Part shown: one piece after another, positions 1 through 6,848 of the stretch
Position numbering within the stretch: position 1 is the stretch's first letter
Layout: each line of letters starts with the position of its first letter
Assembly: GCA_027482985.1 (NCBI GenBank)
Contig: JAIXVO010000042.1
Coordinates: 1-10,184, forward strand
Origin: Cyanobacteriota bacterium
GTDB taxonomy: Bacteria > Cyanobacteriota > Cyanobacteriia > Leptolyngbyales > Leptolyngbyaceae
Direction: 5' to 3'
DNA: 10,184 nt
Notes under the pieces: model-generated
Told to the model about the DNA's origin: nothing
Databases searched by the model: none
What the model saw: only the letters and a program-made list of their open reading frames with translations
Made by a program: the position numbers and the translations under genes

Positions 1-1529
1 AGCATTTCAAAAATGCCGCCCCCATTGTTGTTAATCAATACAATCGTGAGATGGCCCACAAAGTGCTGCCTGAGCAAGAAGCCGTTGGTGTCATGCAGAA
101 GTGCCAGATCCCCGGTCAACATGACGCTGGGCGGCTGCCGATGGGCGATCCCCAACGCGGTTGATAAGCTGCCATCGATGCCATTTGCCCCCCGGTTGAA
201 GTAGGGCTGAATGCGCAGATTTCCCGATCGCCAGAAAAACTCGACATCTCGAACGGGCGTGCTACTGCAAATAAACAGGGGCGTTTGCGGTGGCAACACC
301 TGCGACAGCATCCAGGCGACCTTGCCTTCAAACAAGTCGGCGGTCTGCTGCATGAAGGTATCGATCGCCTGCGCCGTTTTGGCATGAGCCTGTTGCCACA
401 CCTCCAGGTAGGGACTGACCGCCGCTGGCGCACCGTCCAACCCTGCTGCCAATTGTTCCATCGCCAGCGCCACTGGGGTCGTTTTGCCGTGGAGGGGATC
501 AAGATTGCGATCGCTGGGATCAATCACCCATTGGCGGGGTTGAGTTTTGGTCATCCAGGTGCGGAGTTGCTTGCTGGTGGGCATCTCGCCAATCCGGATC
601 ACGACTTCTGGAGCCAGTTTTTCCGCCAGCGCTGCATTTCGCAGGATCAGGTCATAGGTCGCAATCAAATGCGGCACCTGATCGGCATAGTTGCGGAGGG
701 GCGACAGTCCTTCTGCCAGGATGGGAAATCCTAGCGTGCGAGAAAGCTGGGCGATCGCCTGACAGTAGCGATCGGGGGATGACGGTTGCGCGGGACCAGC
801 CACAATCACCCCATGCGTGGTCGATTGCCACTGGGCCAACAGGTCAGCGAGTTCGCCCTCGGTGAGAGTCGGGGCGGGATGCCAAAACTCCCTAATCTGA
901 CCGCTGCTGGCATCGCCTAAAAAGCCAAAAAATGCCGCTTCATCAAAGGTCAGGGCTTGTGCCTGCGCCTGGGCTTCGGGCTGGGGGGCGAGGGGATCGC
1001 GGAAGGGCAAATTCAGGTGCACGACTCCGGCCACGGGCGATTGAGTCCGCCGCCAAGCCTGGAGCAGCGTTTGGCGGAGGTAGGCCAGCAGGGTTGGTTC
1101 GAGCGAAGGGATCGCCAATTCAATCTGCCAGTTGGGGTAGTTGCCATAGAGTTGGTGCTGGTCGATCGCCTGTCCCGCATTACAGTCTTGCAATTCGGGT
1201 GGGCGATCGGCGGTCAGAATCAGTAAGGGCACCCGACTTTCACGGGCTTCGATCACCGCTGGGAAAAAGTTCGCCCCCGCGGTGCCGGAGGTACACACTA
1301 ACACCACCGGACGGCGTTGCTGACGGGCGAGTCCCAGGGCGAAAAAGCTGGCCGATCGCTCGTCTAACACGGGGATCGCTTCGATATGAGGATGCTGGGC
1401 AAAGGCGATCGCCAGGGGAGCCGAGCGGGAGCCGGGGCAGATGATGGCGGTTTGTAGCCCCAGCCGGGAGAGGGTTTCGACCAGGATGGTCGTCCAGAAC
1501 AAATTGGTATTAGTGAAGTCGAGGGGCAT
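1..1529 (-). CDS. menD: MenD, SEPHCHC synthase (C-terminus cut off by window edge)
   Basis: Thiamine-diphosphate enzyme that joins isochorismate and 2-oxoglutarate, with loss of CO2, to give 2-succinyl-5-enolpyruvyl-6-hydroxy-3-cyclohexene-1-carboxylate, the committed step of phylloquinone synthesis in the cytoplasm. I translated the minus strand from the ATG at 1529 and found 509 residues without a stop. Visible motifs are CPGSRS at residues 31-36, DERSASFFALGLA with the probable cofactor-activating Glu57, CTSGTAGANFFPAVIEA, LTADRPPEL, NRGANGIDGS, and near the edge the Mg/ThDP-binding stretch GDLALLHDTNGF followed by INNNGGGIFEML. MenD proteins are usually about 560-590 residues, so roughly 50-80 C-terminal residues lie outside the window. 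It starts 15 bp after the menF stop, so the two are probably co-transcribed. The leader is pyrimidine-rich (CTCCTCCCCCCCT just before ATG) with no Shine-Dalgarno sequence, so initiation probably depends on coupling to menF or is SD-independent. Family identity is secure. Confidence 0.96.
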   Translation of the reverse strand, partial: MPLDFTNTNLFWTTILVETLSRLGLQTAIICPGSRSAPLAIAFAQHPHIEAIPVLDERSASFFALGLARQQRRPVVLVCTSGTAGANFFPAVIEARESRVPLLILTADRPPELQDCNAGQAIDQHQLYGNYPNWQIELAIPSLEPTLLAYLRQTLLQAWRRTQSPVAGVVHLNLPFRDPLAPQPEAQAQAQALTFDEAAFFGFLGDASSGQIREFWHPAPTLTEGELADLLAQWQSTTHGVIVAGPAQPSSPDRYCQAIAQLSRTLGFPILAEGLSPLRNYADQVPHLIATYDLILRNAALAEKLAPEVVIRIGEMPTSKQLRTWMTKTQPRQWVIDPSDRNLDPLHGKTTPVALAMEQLAAGLDGAPAAVSPYLEVWQQAHAKTAQAIDTFMQQTADLFEGKVAWMLSQVLPPQTPLFICSSTPVRDVEFFWRSGNLRIQPYFNRGANGIDGSLSTALGIAHRQPPSVMLTGDLALLHDTNGFLLRQHFVGHLTIVLINNNGGGIFEM

Positions 1530-1544
1530 AGGGGGGGAGGAGAA

Positions 1545-2984
1545 TCACACCAGCGCTGAAAGGAGCGTCTGAAGTTTTAATTGGACTTCGGCCAGTTCGC
1601 GGTCGGGATCGGAGCCAGCCACAATCCCAGCGCCCGCAAACAACCGCGCCTGACATTGATCGATGAGGGCAGACCGAATGCCCACCGCAAATTCGCCATC
1701 GCCCCGGTGATTCACCCAACCGATGGGAGCAGCATAGCGCGATCGCTCAAATGACTCGTAGCGACGAATTTCAGTGCAAGCGAGATCGCGGGGTAGACCT
1801 GCGACGGCGGGCGTGGGATGGAGGGCGGCGACCACATCCAGCACATGGACAGACGGCGGCACAGTCGCCCGAATGGGCGTTAACAGATGCTGAATGTTAG
1901 GCAGTTGCAGCAGCCGCAGCGGTAATCGGTCGGGGGCTAAGCCTAACCCCATGAGTTGCTGGGTGATGAAGTCTACGACGACTTGATGTTCATGATTGTC
2001 CTTCGGGCTGGCAAGGAGGCGACTAGCTAGCTGGGCATCTTCCTGCCGCGTCTGGCCGCGAGGGGTAGAACCTGCCAGGGCATCCGTGGTTAAGGCGCGT
2101 TGCTGCACACTCACCAGCCGTTCGGGACTGGCTCCTAAAAATGCCTGCGATCGCCCCTTGCTGATCGAGAACACATAGCAGTCGGGATACAGGCGGCGCA
2201 GTTGATGGAGGGAGTGAGCATGGTGAAACGGTTGGGGGGCAGTCACCTCGATCGCGTGCGCTAACACAATCTTGTCCAACTGCCGCGCCTGAATGGACTC
2301 TAAGGCTGTCGCAACCGCTTGTTTGAAGTCGGCAGTGGAAGCAATTTCAGTCATCACTAAGGGAGTGGAAGCTGGCACCGATGGCAGGCGTTCACCCTGG
2401 AGCGCTTGAATCTGTTGCAACGTTTGCCAAATCTCCGCCGCTGTTGAGGCGATGTCCAGCGGGTGGGGCAGGGACAGGTTACACACCACCGTACAGTGAT
2501 CCGGCGTGCGGACAATTTGCCAGCGGGGTAAAAAGACGGTGGTTGCGGGTGCAGACTCATCCGCTGCCTCGGCACTCGGCTGAAACGTAAAGCTACAGCA
2601 GAACAACGGTCCCGCAAAGTCGGAGTGCAGTTCTCCAGCGCGACAGGTTTGCGCCAGGATGGCTTGGATAAAGTGTTGCGCCTGGGCAAACCGTTGCGCA
2701 TGCGGCAATTGACAGTGGGCAACGGCATCGATCGCCGCGATCGCCGTGACTGAATGGGCACCGCCTCCGGAATGAGCCGCATGGCGTTTTTCAAAATAAA
2801 AATTGAGTTGATTGGCGTGCGTTAAATGATTAAACACAACCAGCGGATCAACCGGATCAATGGCAAAGGCGAGGCTCAAGAATTGAGGGCAATGAGGTGC
2901 AGCATCCGCTGAAAAATGCCGCAAAAATTGATCCAGGTCGCGTTGATTTAAAAAATGTTGATGACAGGATTGTGTGACTGGCAT
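1545..2984 (-). CDS. menF: MenF-type isochorismate synthase
   Basis: Converts chorismate to isochorismate, the entry step of phylloquinone synthesis; Mg-dependent, cytoplasmic. The 479-residue protein has a variable N-terminal half and a C-terminal chorismate-binding domain (about residues 215-479). Motifs there include DKIVLAHAIEV (237-247, Lys238 in the position of the water-activating lysine), FLGASPERL (282-290), ALAGSTPRG (302-310), HEHQVVVDFI (331-340), ALHPTPAVAGLPR (387-399), ERSRYAAPIGW (413-423), GDGEFAVGIRSAL (428-440) and the Mg-site end AGAGIVAGSDPDRELAE (450-466). It could be confused with salicylate synthase or TrpE/PabB, but the pattern and the adjoining menD favour MenF. The frame stays open upstream to 3299, but that would overlap the start of divergent menA and adds sequence unlike the family, so I chose the ATG at 2984 (MPVTQS). 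It is the first gene of a minus-strand menF-menD pair, and its promoter should lie in 2985-3180. Confidence 0.95.
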   Translation of the reverse strand: MPVTQSCHQHFLNQRDLDQFLRHFSADAAPHCPQFLSLAFAIDPVDPLVVFNHLTHANQLNFYFEKRHAAHSGGGAHSVTAIAAIDAVAHCQLPHAQRFAQAQHFIQAILAQTCRAGELHSDFAGPLFCCSFTFQPSAEAADESAPATTVFLPRWQIVRTPDHCTVVCNLSLPHPLDIASTAAEIWQTLQQIQALQGERLPSVPASTPLVMTEIASTADFKQAVATALESIQARQLDKIVLAHAIEVTAPQPFHHAHSLHQLRRLYPDCYVFSISKGRSQAFLGASPERLVSVQQRALTTDALAGSTPRGQTRQEDAQLASRLLASPKDNHEHQVVVDFITQQLMGLGLAPDRLPLRLLQLPNIQHLLTPIRATVPPSVHVLDVVAALHPTPAVAGLPRDLACTEIRRYESFERSRYAAPIGWVNHRGDGEFAVGIRSALIDQCQARLFAGAGIVAGSDPDRELAEVQLKLQTLLSALV

Positions 2985-3117
2985 GTAATAAAAGACAACA
3001 CAACGTGATACCGATTGAGCGGGATCAACTCCCCCTCGATACCTGCGATCGCAAGCATCTACAGTAGTTTGACGTGGAACGGGAGCGATCGTGGCGGATG
3101 TTTCAAAATTTAAACGG

Positions 3118-3136
3118 ACTGCGGCATTCCCGCAGT
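3118..3136. promoter_or_regulatory. Inverted repeat upstream of menA, possible operator
   Basis: A perfect 7-bp inverted repeat, ACTGCGG and CCGCAGT, separated by the 5-base loop CATTC. It ends 18 bp before the -10-like hexamer at 3155, so it overlaps where the -35 contacts of that promoter would be. That is a usual place for a regulator site, but a chance palindrome is possible and no factor is known for it. Confidence 0.35.
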
Positions 3137-3154
3137 TGAGGCAACCCTGCGTCC

Positions 3155-3160
3155 TAGAAT
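3155..3160 (+). promoter_or_regulatory. Possible -10 element for menA
   Basis: TAGAAT differs from the TATAAT consensus at one base. It lies 20 bp before the menA ATG, which would give a leader of only about 10-15 nt. No good -35 hexamer is found 16-18 bp upstream; TTGAGG at 3136-3141 is too close. Treat as a weak candidate. Confidence 0.3.
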
Positions 3161-3180
3161 GATGAAGCAAGTTTGCGACC

Positions 3181-4128
3181 ATGAATTCTGCTTCACAATT
3201 GCCCAAGATGCCCCTTGAGACTGTCACCCGCCCGCCGACGAAAAAGCTCTGGCTAGCCGCGATTAAGCCCCCCATGTATAGTGTGGCCGTGATGCCCATT
3301 TGGGTTGGCTCTGCCGTCGCCTATGCCGAAACTGGTCAATTTAACCCAATGATTTTCTTCACCTTCCTGGGTTCAGCCATTTGCATCCTCGCCTGGGAAA
3401 ATTTCAGCAACGATGTGTTTGACGCGGACACGGGCGTAGATGTGAACAAAGCCAACTCCCTGGTCAATATCACCGGCAACAAGCCCCTGATTTTCTGGTT
3501 GGGGAATGCTCTGTTAGCGCTGGGACTGCTGGGCATTGGCGCGATCGCCTACTGGCAACAAGATCTCACCGTGATCGGGCTGATTCTGATCTGCTGTGCC
3601 CTGGGTTATCTGTATCAAGGGCCGCCCTTCCGGTTCAGTTACCGGGGTTGGGGCGAATGGCTATGCTTTTTCGCGTTTGGTCCCGTTGCCTTTGCCGCTG
3701 TTTCCTATAGCCAAACCAAAAGCTGGTCAGTCACTAGCTTCGCAGCATCGGTCGTGATTGGCATTGCCACCAGCCTGATCCTGTTTTGCTCCCACTTCAA
3801 TCAGGTCAAGGACGATGCGGCTGTGGGGAAGCATACCCCCGTCGTGCGATTGGGTTCCCGTCGCGCCGCCCAACTGTTGCCCTGGTGGTGTGGCAGCGTG
3901 TATGGCTTAACGGCGCTGTTTGTGGCGCTCCAACTGTTTCCCGTTTGGACATTGCTCATCCTGGTCAGCGTTCCGGCGGCGCGGCGCGTCTGTCAGTTCA
4001 TCTGGACCTACCACGAGCAACCCGAAAAATTGCTGTATTGCCGCTTGATGGCAGTCACGTTTCACTTCTGGACAGGCTTAATGCTGGGATTGGGATTTGT
4101 CTTGGGCAGAGGGTATGGTTTCGGTTGA
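3181..4128 (+). CDS. menA: MenA, 2-carboxy-1,4-naphthoquinone phytyltransferase
   Basis: Integral membrane prenyltransferase of the UbiA superfamily that attaches the phytyl chain from phytyl diphosphate to 1,4-dihydroxy-2-naphthoate, giving demethylphylloquinone. The 315-residue protein is strongly hydrophobic, with about eight or nine predicted membrane segments. Both aspartate-rich motifs that bind Mg-diphosphate are present: NDVFDADTG (residues 77-85, Asp78 and Asp81) and NQVKDDAAVG (208-216, Asp211 and Asp212). YLYQGPPFRFSYRGWGE (144-159) is the conserved segment typical of MenA proteins and separates it from ubiquinone or homogentisate transferases. The ATG at 3181 gives a 10-residue polar head before a second Met at 3208, so either start is possible. 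No strong Shine-Dalgarno sequence is visible. First gene of the rightward operon; its last 14 bp overlap menC. Confidence 0.95.
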   Translation: MNSASQLPKMPLETVTRPPTKKLWLAAIKPPMYSVAVMPIWVGSAVAYAETGQFNPMIFFTFLGSAICILAWENFSNDVFDADTGVDVNKANSLVNITGNKPLIFWLGNALLALGLLGIGAIAYWQQDLTVIGLILICCALGYLYQGPPFRFSYRGWGEWLCFFAFGPVAFAAVSYSQTKSWSVTSFAASVVIGIATSLILFCSHFNQVKDDAAVGKHTPVVRLGSRRAAQLLPWWCGSVYGLTALFVALQLFPVWTLLILVSVPAARRVCQFIWTYHEQPEKLLYCRLMAVTFHFWTGLMLGLGFVLGRGYGFG

Positions 4129-5101
4129 GGGGGCGATCGCGCGTCCCACCGCCTGTACTTGGGAATTTCGCCCCTACCTGCGCCCCTTCCGCACGCCCCT
4201 GATCACCCATCATGGCGAGTGGCGCGATCGCGAGGGCATCCTGCTCCAACTCACGGCAACCGATGGGCGGACGAGTTATGGCGAAATTGCGCCGCTACCT
4301 TGGTTTGGCTCGGAAACGATGGAACAGGCGATCGCGCTTTGTCAGCGATTACCCGCCATCCTCGATGCCGCTATCATTGGGGCGATTCCCAATACCTTGC
4401 CCGCCGCTCAGTTCGGCTTTGAATCTGCCTGGGCTGGCTTCACCGCTCCGCCGCAACCCATCGCCCTGCCGCAATCTGCCCTCCTCCCCGCTGGAGAAAT
4501 CGCCTTAACCCAGTGGCACCCCCTCTGGCAGCAAGGATTTCGCACCTTCAAATGGAAAATTGGAGTGGCAGATCTGGCGTTGGAATTAGCGTGGTTTCAG
4601 CAGCTCAAACAACAGCTTCCAGCGACCGCCCGTTTACGCCTGGATGCCAATGGCGGACTGACGATCGCCCAGGCAGCGCACTGGTTAACCGTCTGCGATC
4701 GCCTGTCCGTGGAATACCTGGAACAACCGCTCCCCCCGTCTCAGTTCCGCGAAATGCTCGCCTTACAAGCTCAACACTCAACCGCGATCGCCCTGGATGA
4801 ATCCGTCGCCACGGTCGCCCACCTGCAAACTTGCCTGGATCACGGCTGGACAGGAGTAGTCGTGATCAAACCCGCGATCGCTGGATCACCCACCCAACTC
4901 CACCGTCTGTTTCAGCAGTCTGCGATCGATGCCGTGTTTTCCTCCGTGTTTGAAACCCCCATTGGGCAGCAAGCTGGACTCCAGTTGGCGGCGACTTTGG
5001 GCAACCGCGATCGCGCCCACGGCTATGGCACCTCCCACTGGTTCAACGATGCTTTGTCCACTCCCCATTTATCCTCGGATGCCCTATGGCAACGCCTTTA
5101 G
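4115..5101 (+). CDS. menC: MenC, o-succinylbenzoate synthase
   Basis: Enolase-superfamily enzyme that dehydrates SHCHC to o-succinylbenzoate, in the cytoplasm with Mg2+. Starting at the ATG at 4115 the protein has 328 residues, normal for the family. The full catalytic set is visible: KWK (146-148, Lys148 the likely acid/base), Asp177 in LRLDANGG, Glu203 in VEYLEQPL, Asp228 in ALDESVA (the three metal ligands) and Lys252 in VVIKPAIAGS. The N-terminal capping domain is recognisable (FRPYLRPFRTPLITHHGEW). A TTG at 4097 would add six residues but lies deeper inside menA; ATG 4115 overlaps menA by 14 bp, and the menE ATG overlaps the menC end by 16 bp, so translation of all three is probably coupled. 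N-acylamino acid racemase is a related activity in this family, but the operon context makes OSB synthase the sound call. Confidence 0.95.
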   Translation: MVSVEGAIARPTACTWEFRPYLRPFRTPLITHHGEWRDREGILLQLTATDGRTSYGEIAPLPWFGSETMEQAIALCQRLPAILDAAIIGAIPNTLPAAQFGFESAWAGFTAPPQPIALPQSALLPAGEIALTQWHPLWQQGFRTFKWKIGVADLALELAWFQQLKQQLPATARLRLDANGGLTIAQAAHWLTVCDRLSVEYLEQPLPPSQFREMLALQAQHSTAIALDESVATVAHLQTCLDHGWTGVVVIKPAIAGSPTQLHRLFQQSAIDAVFSSVFETPIGQQAGLQLAATLGNRDRAHGYGTSHWFNDALSTPHLSSDALWQRL

Positions 5102-6651
5102 AGTTACTTCAGCAACGTCAGGATGAAACCTGGATTATCGGCGGCGATGGGCGAGAACTCGTCGCGATCGCGACTCAAATGGTGATGACTTTGCGGCAAG
5201 CGGCGACCCACCAGGATCGCCCCCCTGTCATGCTCCTCGCCGAACCCGACCCCTACCGCTGGTTAGCCTATTTCATCGCTGCTTGTTCCTGCCCCTGTAC
5301 GGTGGTGCTCTGTCATCCCCAGTGGGGCGAGTCGGAGTGGGCGCAGGTGGAGGCGTTGGTGGAGGGGGAGGGAGGAGAAGGGAGGAGGAGGGAGGGGGAA
5401 GGAGTCAGAAGCCAGGAGTCAGGCTTCGACGTGAGCGCTCAGCCGAACGTAGTCAAGAGTGGAGGGTATGAAAGTGGGAGATTGCCACTGATGAAAAGGG
5501 TGGGTTCCTCCTGCCTTCTGCCCGCTGCCGCCTGCCTTCCCCCCGCAGGGGACACGGGAACGCAGCCACTCATTTTGATCCCAACGGGGGGATCGTCTGG
5601 GCGGCTGCGGTTGGTGATGCATACGTGGGAGACGTTGACGGCATCGGTGGAGGGATTTCGGGAGTTTTTTGGGGGAACGGCAGTAAATTCGCTGTGTGTG
5701 TTACCGCTTTATCATGTGAGCGGGTTGATGCAATTGCTGCGATCGCTGCTCACAGGGGGCAAATTCGCGATCGTGCCGTTCAAAACGCTGCTAACGGGAA
5801 CGATGCCAGTGCTGCCGTCGGAGCCGTTTTTTCTCTCGCTGGTGCCGACCCAATTGCAGCGCTTATTGAATCAGGCGGCGGCGGATGCGACGGTGGGCGG
5901 GTGGTCAACGGTGCAGAGTTTGCCCAGTTTGACGATCCTGCTGGGCGGCGCACCTGCCTGGGAGAGCCTGTTACAACGGGCGCGGGAGGCTCATTTGCGA
6001 GTGGCTCCGACCTATGGCATGACGGAAACGGCGGCGCAAGTGGCGACGGTGCAGCCGGAAGCCTTTTTGGCGGGGCGATCGCAGTTTGGGCAGGTGCTCC
6101 CCCACGCGCGGGTGATGATTCGAGATGAGACTGGGAATCTTTTACCCGCGCATCACATCGGGCGAGTGGTGATTCGTGCCCAATCGCTGATGTTGGGCTA
6201 CTATCCCACGTTGCTCACTTCACCCGAATTAGAGACCGAAGATCTGGGTGTGCTGGATGAAGCGGGTTGTTTACAAGTCGTCGGGCGGCGGGATGGCACG
6301 ATTATTTCTGGTGGTGAAAATGTTTTTCCTGCCGAGGTGGAGGCCGCGATTTGGCAAACCGAATTGGTGCAGGATGTCTGTGTGGTGGGGTTGCCCGATG
6401 CCGATTGGGGCACTGTTGTGACAGCGGTTTATGTGCCGCTGGTTGCTCAGTCCGTGAACGCAGCCCAACCGCCAGGAGACGACTCCCTAAGCACTGCGAT
6501 TCAGACCGCGATCGCCCCTCATCTTAGCCGCTACAAACAACCCAAGCATTGGATTGCCGTTGCCACTCTACCCCGTAACCCGCAAGGTAAAATCAATCGG
6601 CAACAGGTGATCGCGATCGCGCAGAACCACCTGGGTATCGTCAGTCAGTAG
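5086..6651 (+). CDS. menE: MenE, o-succinylbenzoate--CoA ligase, with an unusual internal insertion
   Basis: Adenylate-forming ligase that activates o-succinylbenzoate with ATP and CoA to OSB-CoA, the substrate of MenB. The 521-residue protein keeps the ANL-family motifs: ATP-binding loop ILIPTGGSSGRLR (163-175), substrate/A5 region APTYGMTETAAQV (307-319), hinge region GRRDGTIISGGENVFPAEVE (400-419) and C-terminal catalytic lysine Lys502 in NPQGKINRQ. It is longer than the roughly 450-490 residues I expect for cyanobacterial MenE. The excess is a Gly/Glu/Arg- then Pro/Ala/Cys-rich stretch at about residues 94-158, which looks like translated repeat DNA (see separate entry). The frame is intact through it and all core motifs lie downstream, so the enzyme is probably functional with an extra loop. 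The ATG at 5086 overlaps menC by 16 bp. Last gene of the menA-menC-menE set. Confidence 0.93.
   Translation: MATPLELLQQRQDETWIIGGDGRELVAIATQMVMTLRQAATHQDRPPVMLLAEPDPYRWLAYFIAACSCPCTVVLCHPQWGESEWAQVEALVEGEGGEGRRREGEGVRSQESGFDVSAQPNVVKSGGYESGRLPLMKRVGSSCLLPAAACLPPAGDTGTQPLILIPTGGSSGRLRLVMHTWETLTASVEGFREFFGGTAVNSLCVLPLYHVSGLMQLLRSLLTGGKFAIVPFKTLLTGTMPVLPSEPFFLSLVPTQLQRLLNQAAADATVGGWSTVQSLPSLTILLGGAPAWESLLQRAREAHLRVAPTYGMTETAAQVATVQPEAFLAGRSQFGQVLPHARVMIRDETGNLLPAHHIGRVVIRAQSLMLGYYPTLLTSPELETEDLGVLDEAGCLQVVGRRDGTIISGGENVFPAEVEAAIWQTELVQDVCVVGLPDADWGTVVTAVYVPLVAQSVNAAQPPGDDSLSTAIQTAIAPHLSRYKQPKHWIAVATLPRNPQGKINRQQVIAIAQNHLGIVSQ
5359..5562 (+). repeat. Interspersed repeat DNA captured in frame inside menE
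   Basis: This stretch differs sharply in composition from the rest of menE. It begins with a purine-only-like G/A tract (5359-5403), then three near-identical heptamers GTCAGAA, GCCAGGA, GTCAGGC (5404-5424). Next is an imperfect palindrome centred on TGAGCGCTCA (5425-5447, outer arms TTCG and CGAA), then about 60 bp of mixed sequence. It ends with four heptamers CTGCCTT, CTGCCCG, CTGCCGC, CTGCCTT (5511-5538) and the hairpin CCCC-GCA-GGGG (5541-5551). Heptamer tracts like these are a known class of cyanobacterial intergenic repeat (STRR). The purine tract plus GTCAGAA heptamers recur on the opposite strand at 6849-6912. The exact borders are uncertain by some tens of bases; the identification as inserted repeat DNA is an inference from composition and the second copy. 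Confidence 0.75.
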
Positions 6652-6690
6652 TTGGGATGGACGGGCGAGACACCCACCCCACGGGATCTG
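6652..6690 (+). terminator. Degenerate hairpin after menE, weak terminator candidate
   Basis: Right after the menE stop, GGG (6663-6665) and CCC (6673-6675) flank a 7-base loop CGAGACA, and the outer GG/CC pairs at 6659-6660 and 6678-6679 extend the stem with mismatches. No T-run follows, so it is not a classic Rho-independent terminator. The core GACGGGCGAGACACCC also resembles a decayed copy of palindromic repeats found between cyanobacterial genes. Confidence 0.3.
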
Positions 6691-6714
6691 GAATTGAGGG
6701 GCGATCGGGCTAAT

Positions 6715-6845
6715 GGCGCGTCTCTACCAATCTCTCACCCCTCGACCGCCTAGGGAGACGTGCCAACGGGTCATCTCTACCAATCTCTCACCCCTCGACC
6801 GCCTAGGGAGACGTGCCAACGGCGCGTCTCTACGAATCTCTCGCC
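6715..6845. repeat. Tandem repeat, two 53-bp copies plus a partial third
   Basis: Two copies (6721-6773 and 6774-6826) are identical over their first 49 bases and differ only at the end (GGGTCA versus GGCGCG). The third starts at 6827 as TCTCTACGAATCTCTCGCC, one base different from the unit start before it diverges. The GGCGCG before copy 1 (6715-6720) matches the end of copy 2, which suggests duplication of a unit bordered by GGCGCGTCTCTAC. This motif is the arm of GTAGAGACG-type palindromes dispersed in many cyanobacterial genomes. It is not a CRISPR: the units abut, with no spacers. Confidence 0.9.
6808..6830. repeat. Hairpin-forming palindrome at the repeat junction
   Basis: GAGACGTGCC (6808-6817) and GGCGCGTCTC (6821-6830) are complementary except for one position that can pair as G-U in RNA, with the loop AAC. 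The equivalent place in copy 1 (6755-6777) pairs much less well because GGGTCA replaces GGCGCG. It may act as a transcript end or processing hairpin between menE and the transporter, or be only a mobile-repeat relic. Confidence 0.6.
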
Positions 6846-6848
6846 TTA

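Larger units (their letters stand above)
2985..3180. promoter_or_regulatory. Divergent intergenic region between menF and menA
   Basis: These 196 bp must hold the promoters for menF-menD (leftward) and menA-menC-menE (rightward), because no other gene lies between them. AT-rich patches occur at 2985-3000 and 3102-3115. I can point to a -10-like hexamer for the menA direction and one inverted repeat (listed separately), but found no well-spaced -35/-10 pair for menF. TTGACG at 3069-3074 resembles a -35 box but has no matching -10 at the right distance. No NtcA-type GTA-N8-TAC site was seen. Confidence 0.6.

Noticed and set aside
285..1444. Plus-strand ORFs at 285-734 and 932-1444
   Set aside because: They lie opposite menD, whose minus-strand translation carries all ThDP-enzyme motifs.
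3069..3074. TTGACG as a -35 box for menA
   Set aside because: No -10-like hexamer lies 16-19 bp downstream, and the position is over 100 bp from the gene.
2985..3299. Upstream extension of menF to give 584 residues
   Set aside because: It would run across the divergent promoter region and over the first 119 bp of menA, and the added sequence is not like isochorismate synthases; ATG 2984 gives a normal length.
5350..5570. Frameshift or pseudogene in menE
   Set aside because: A single open frame runs through the insert and the conserved motifs on its far side are in the same frame as the start overlapping menC.
6715..6845. Possible CRISPR array
   Set aside because: Repeat units abut with no unique spacers, and there are only two and a partial copy.
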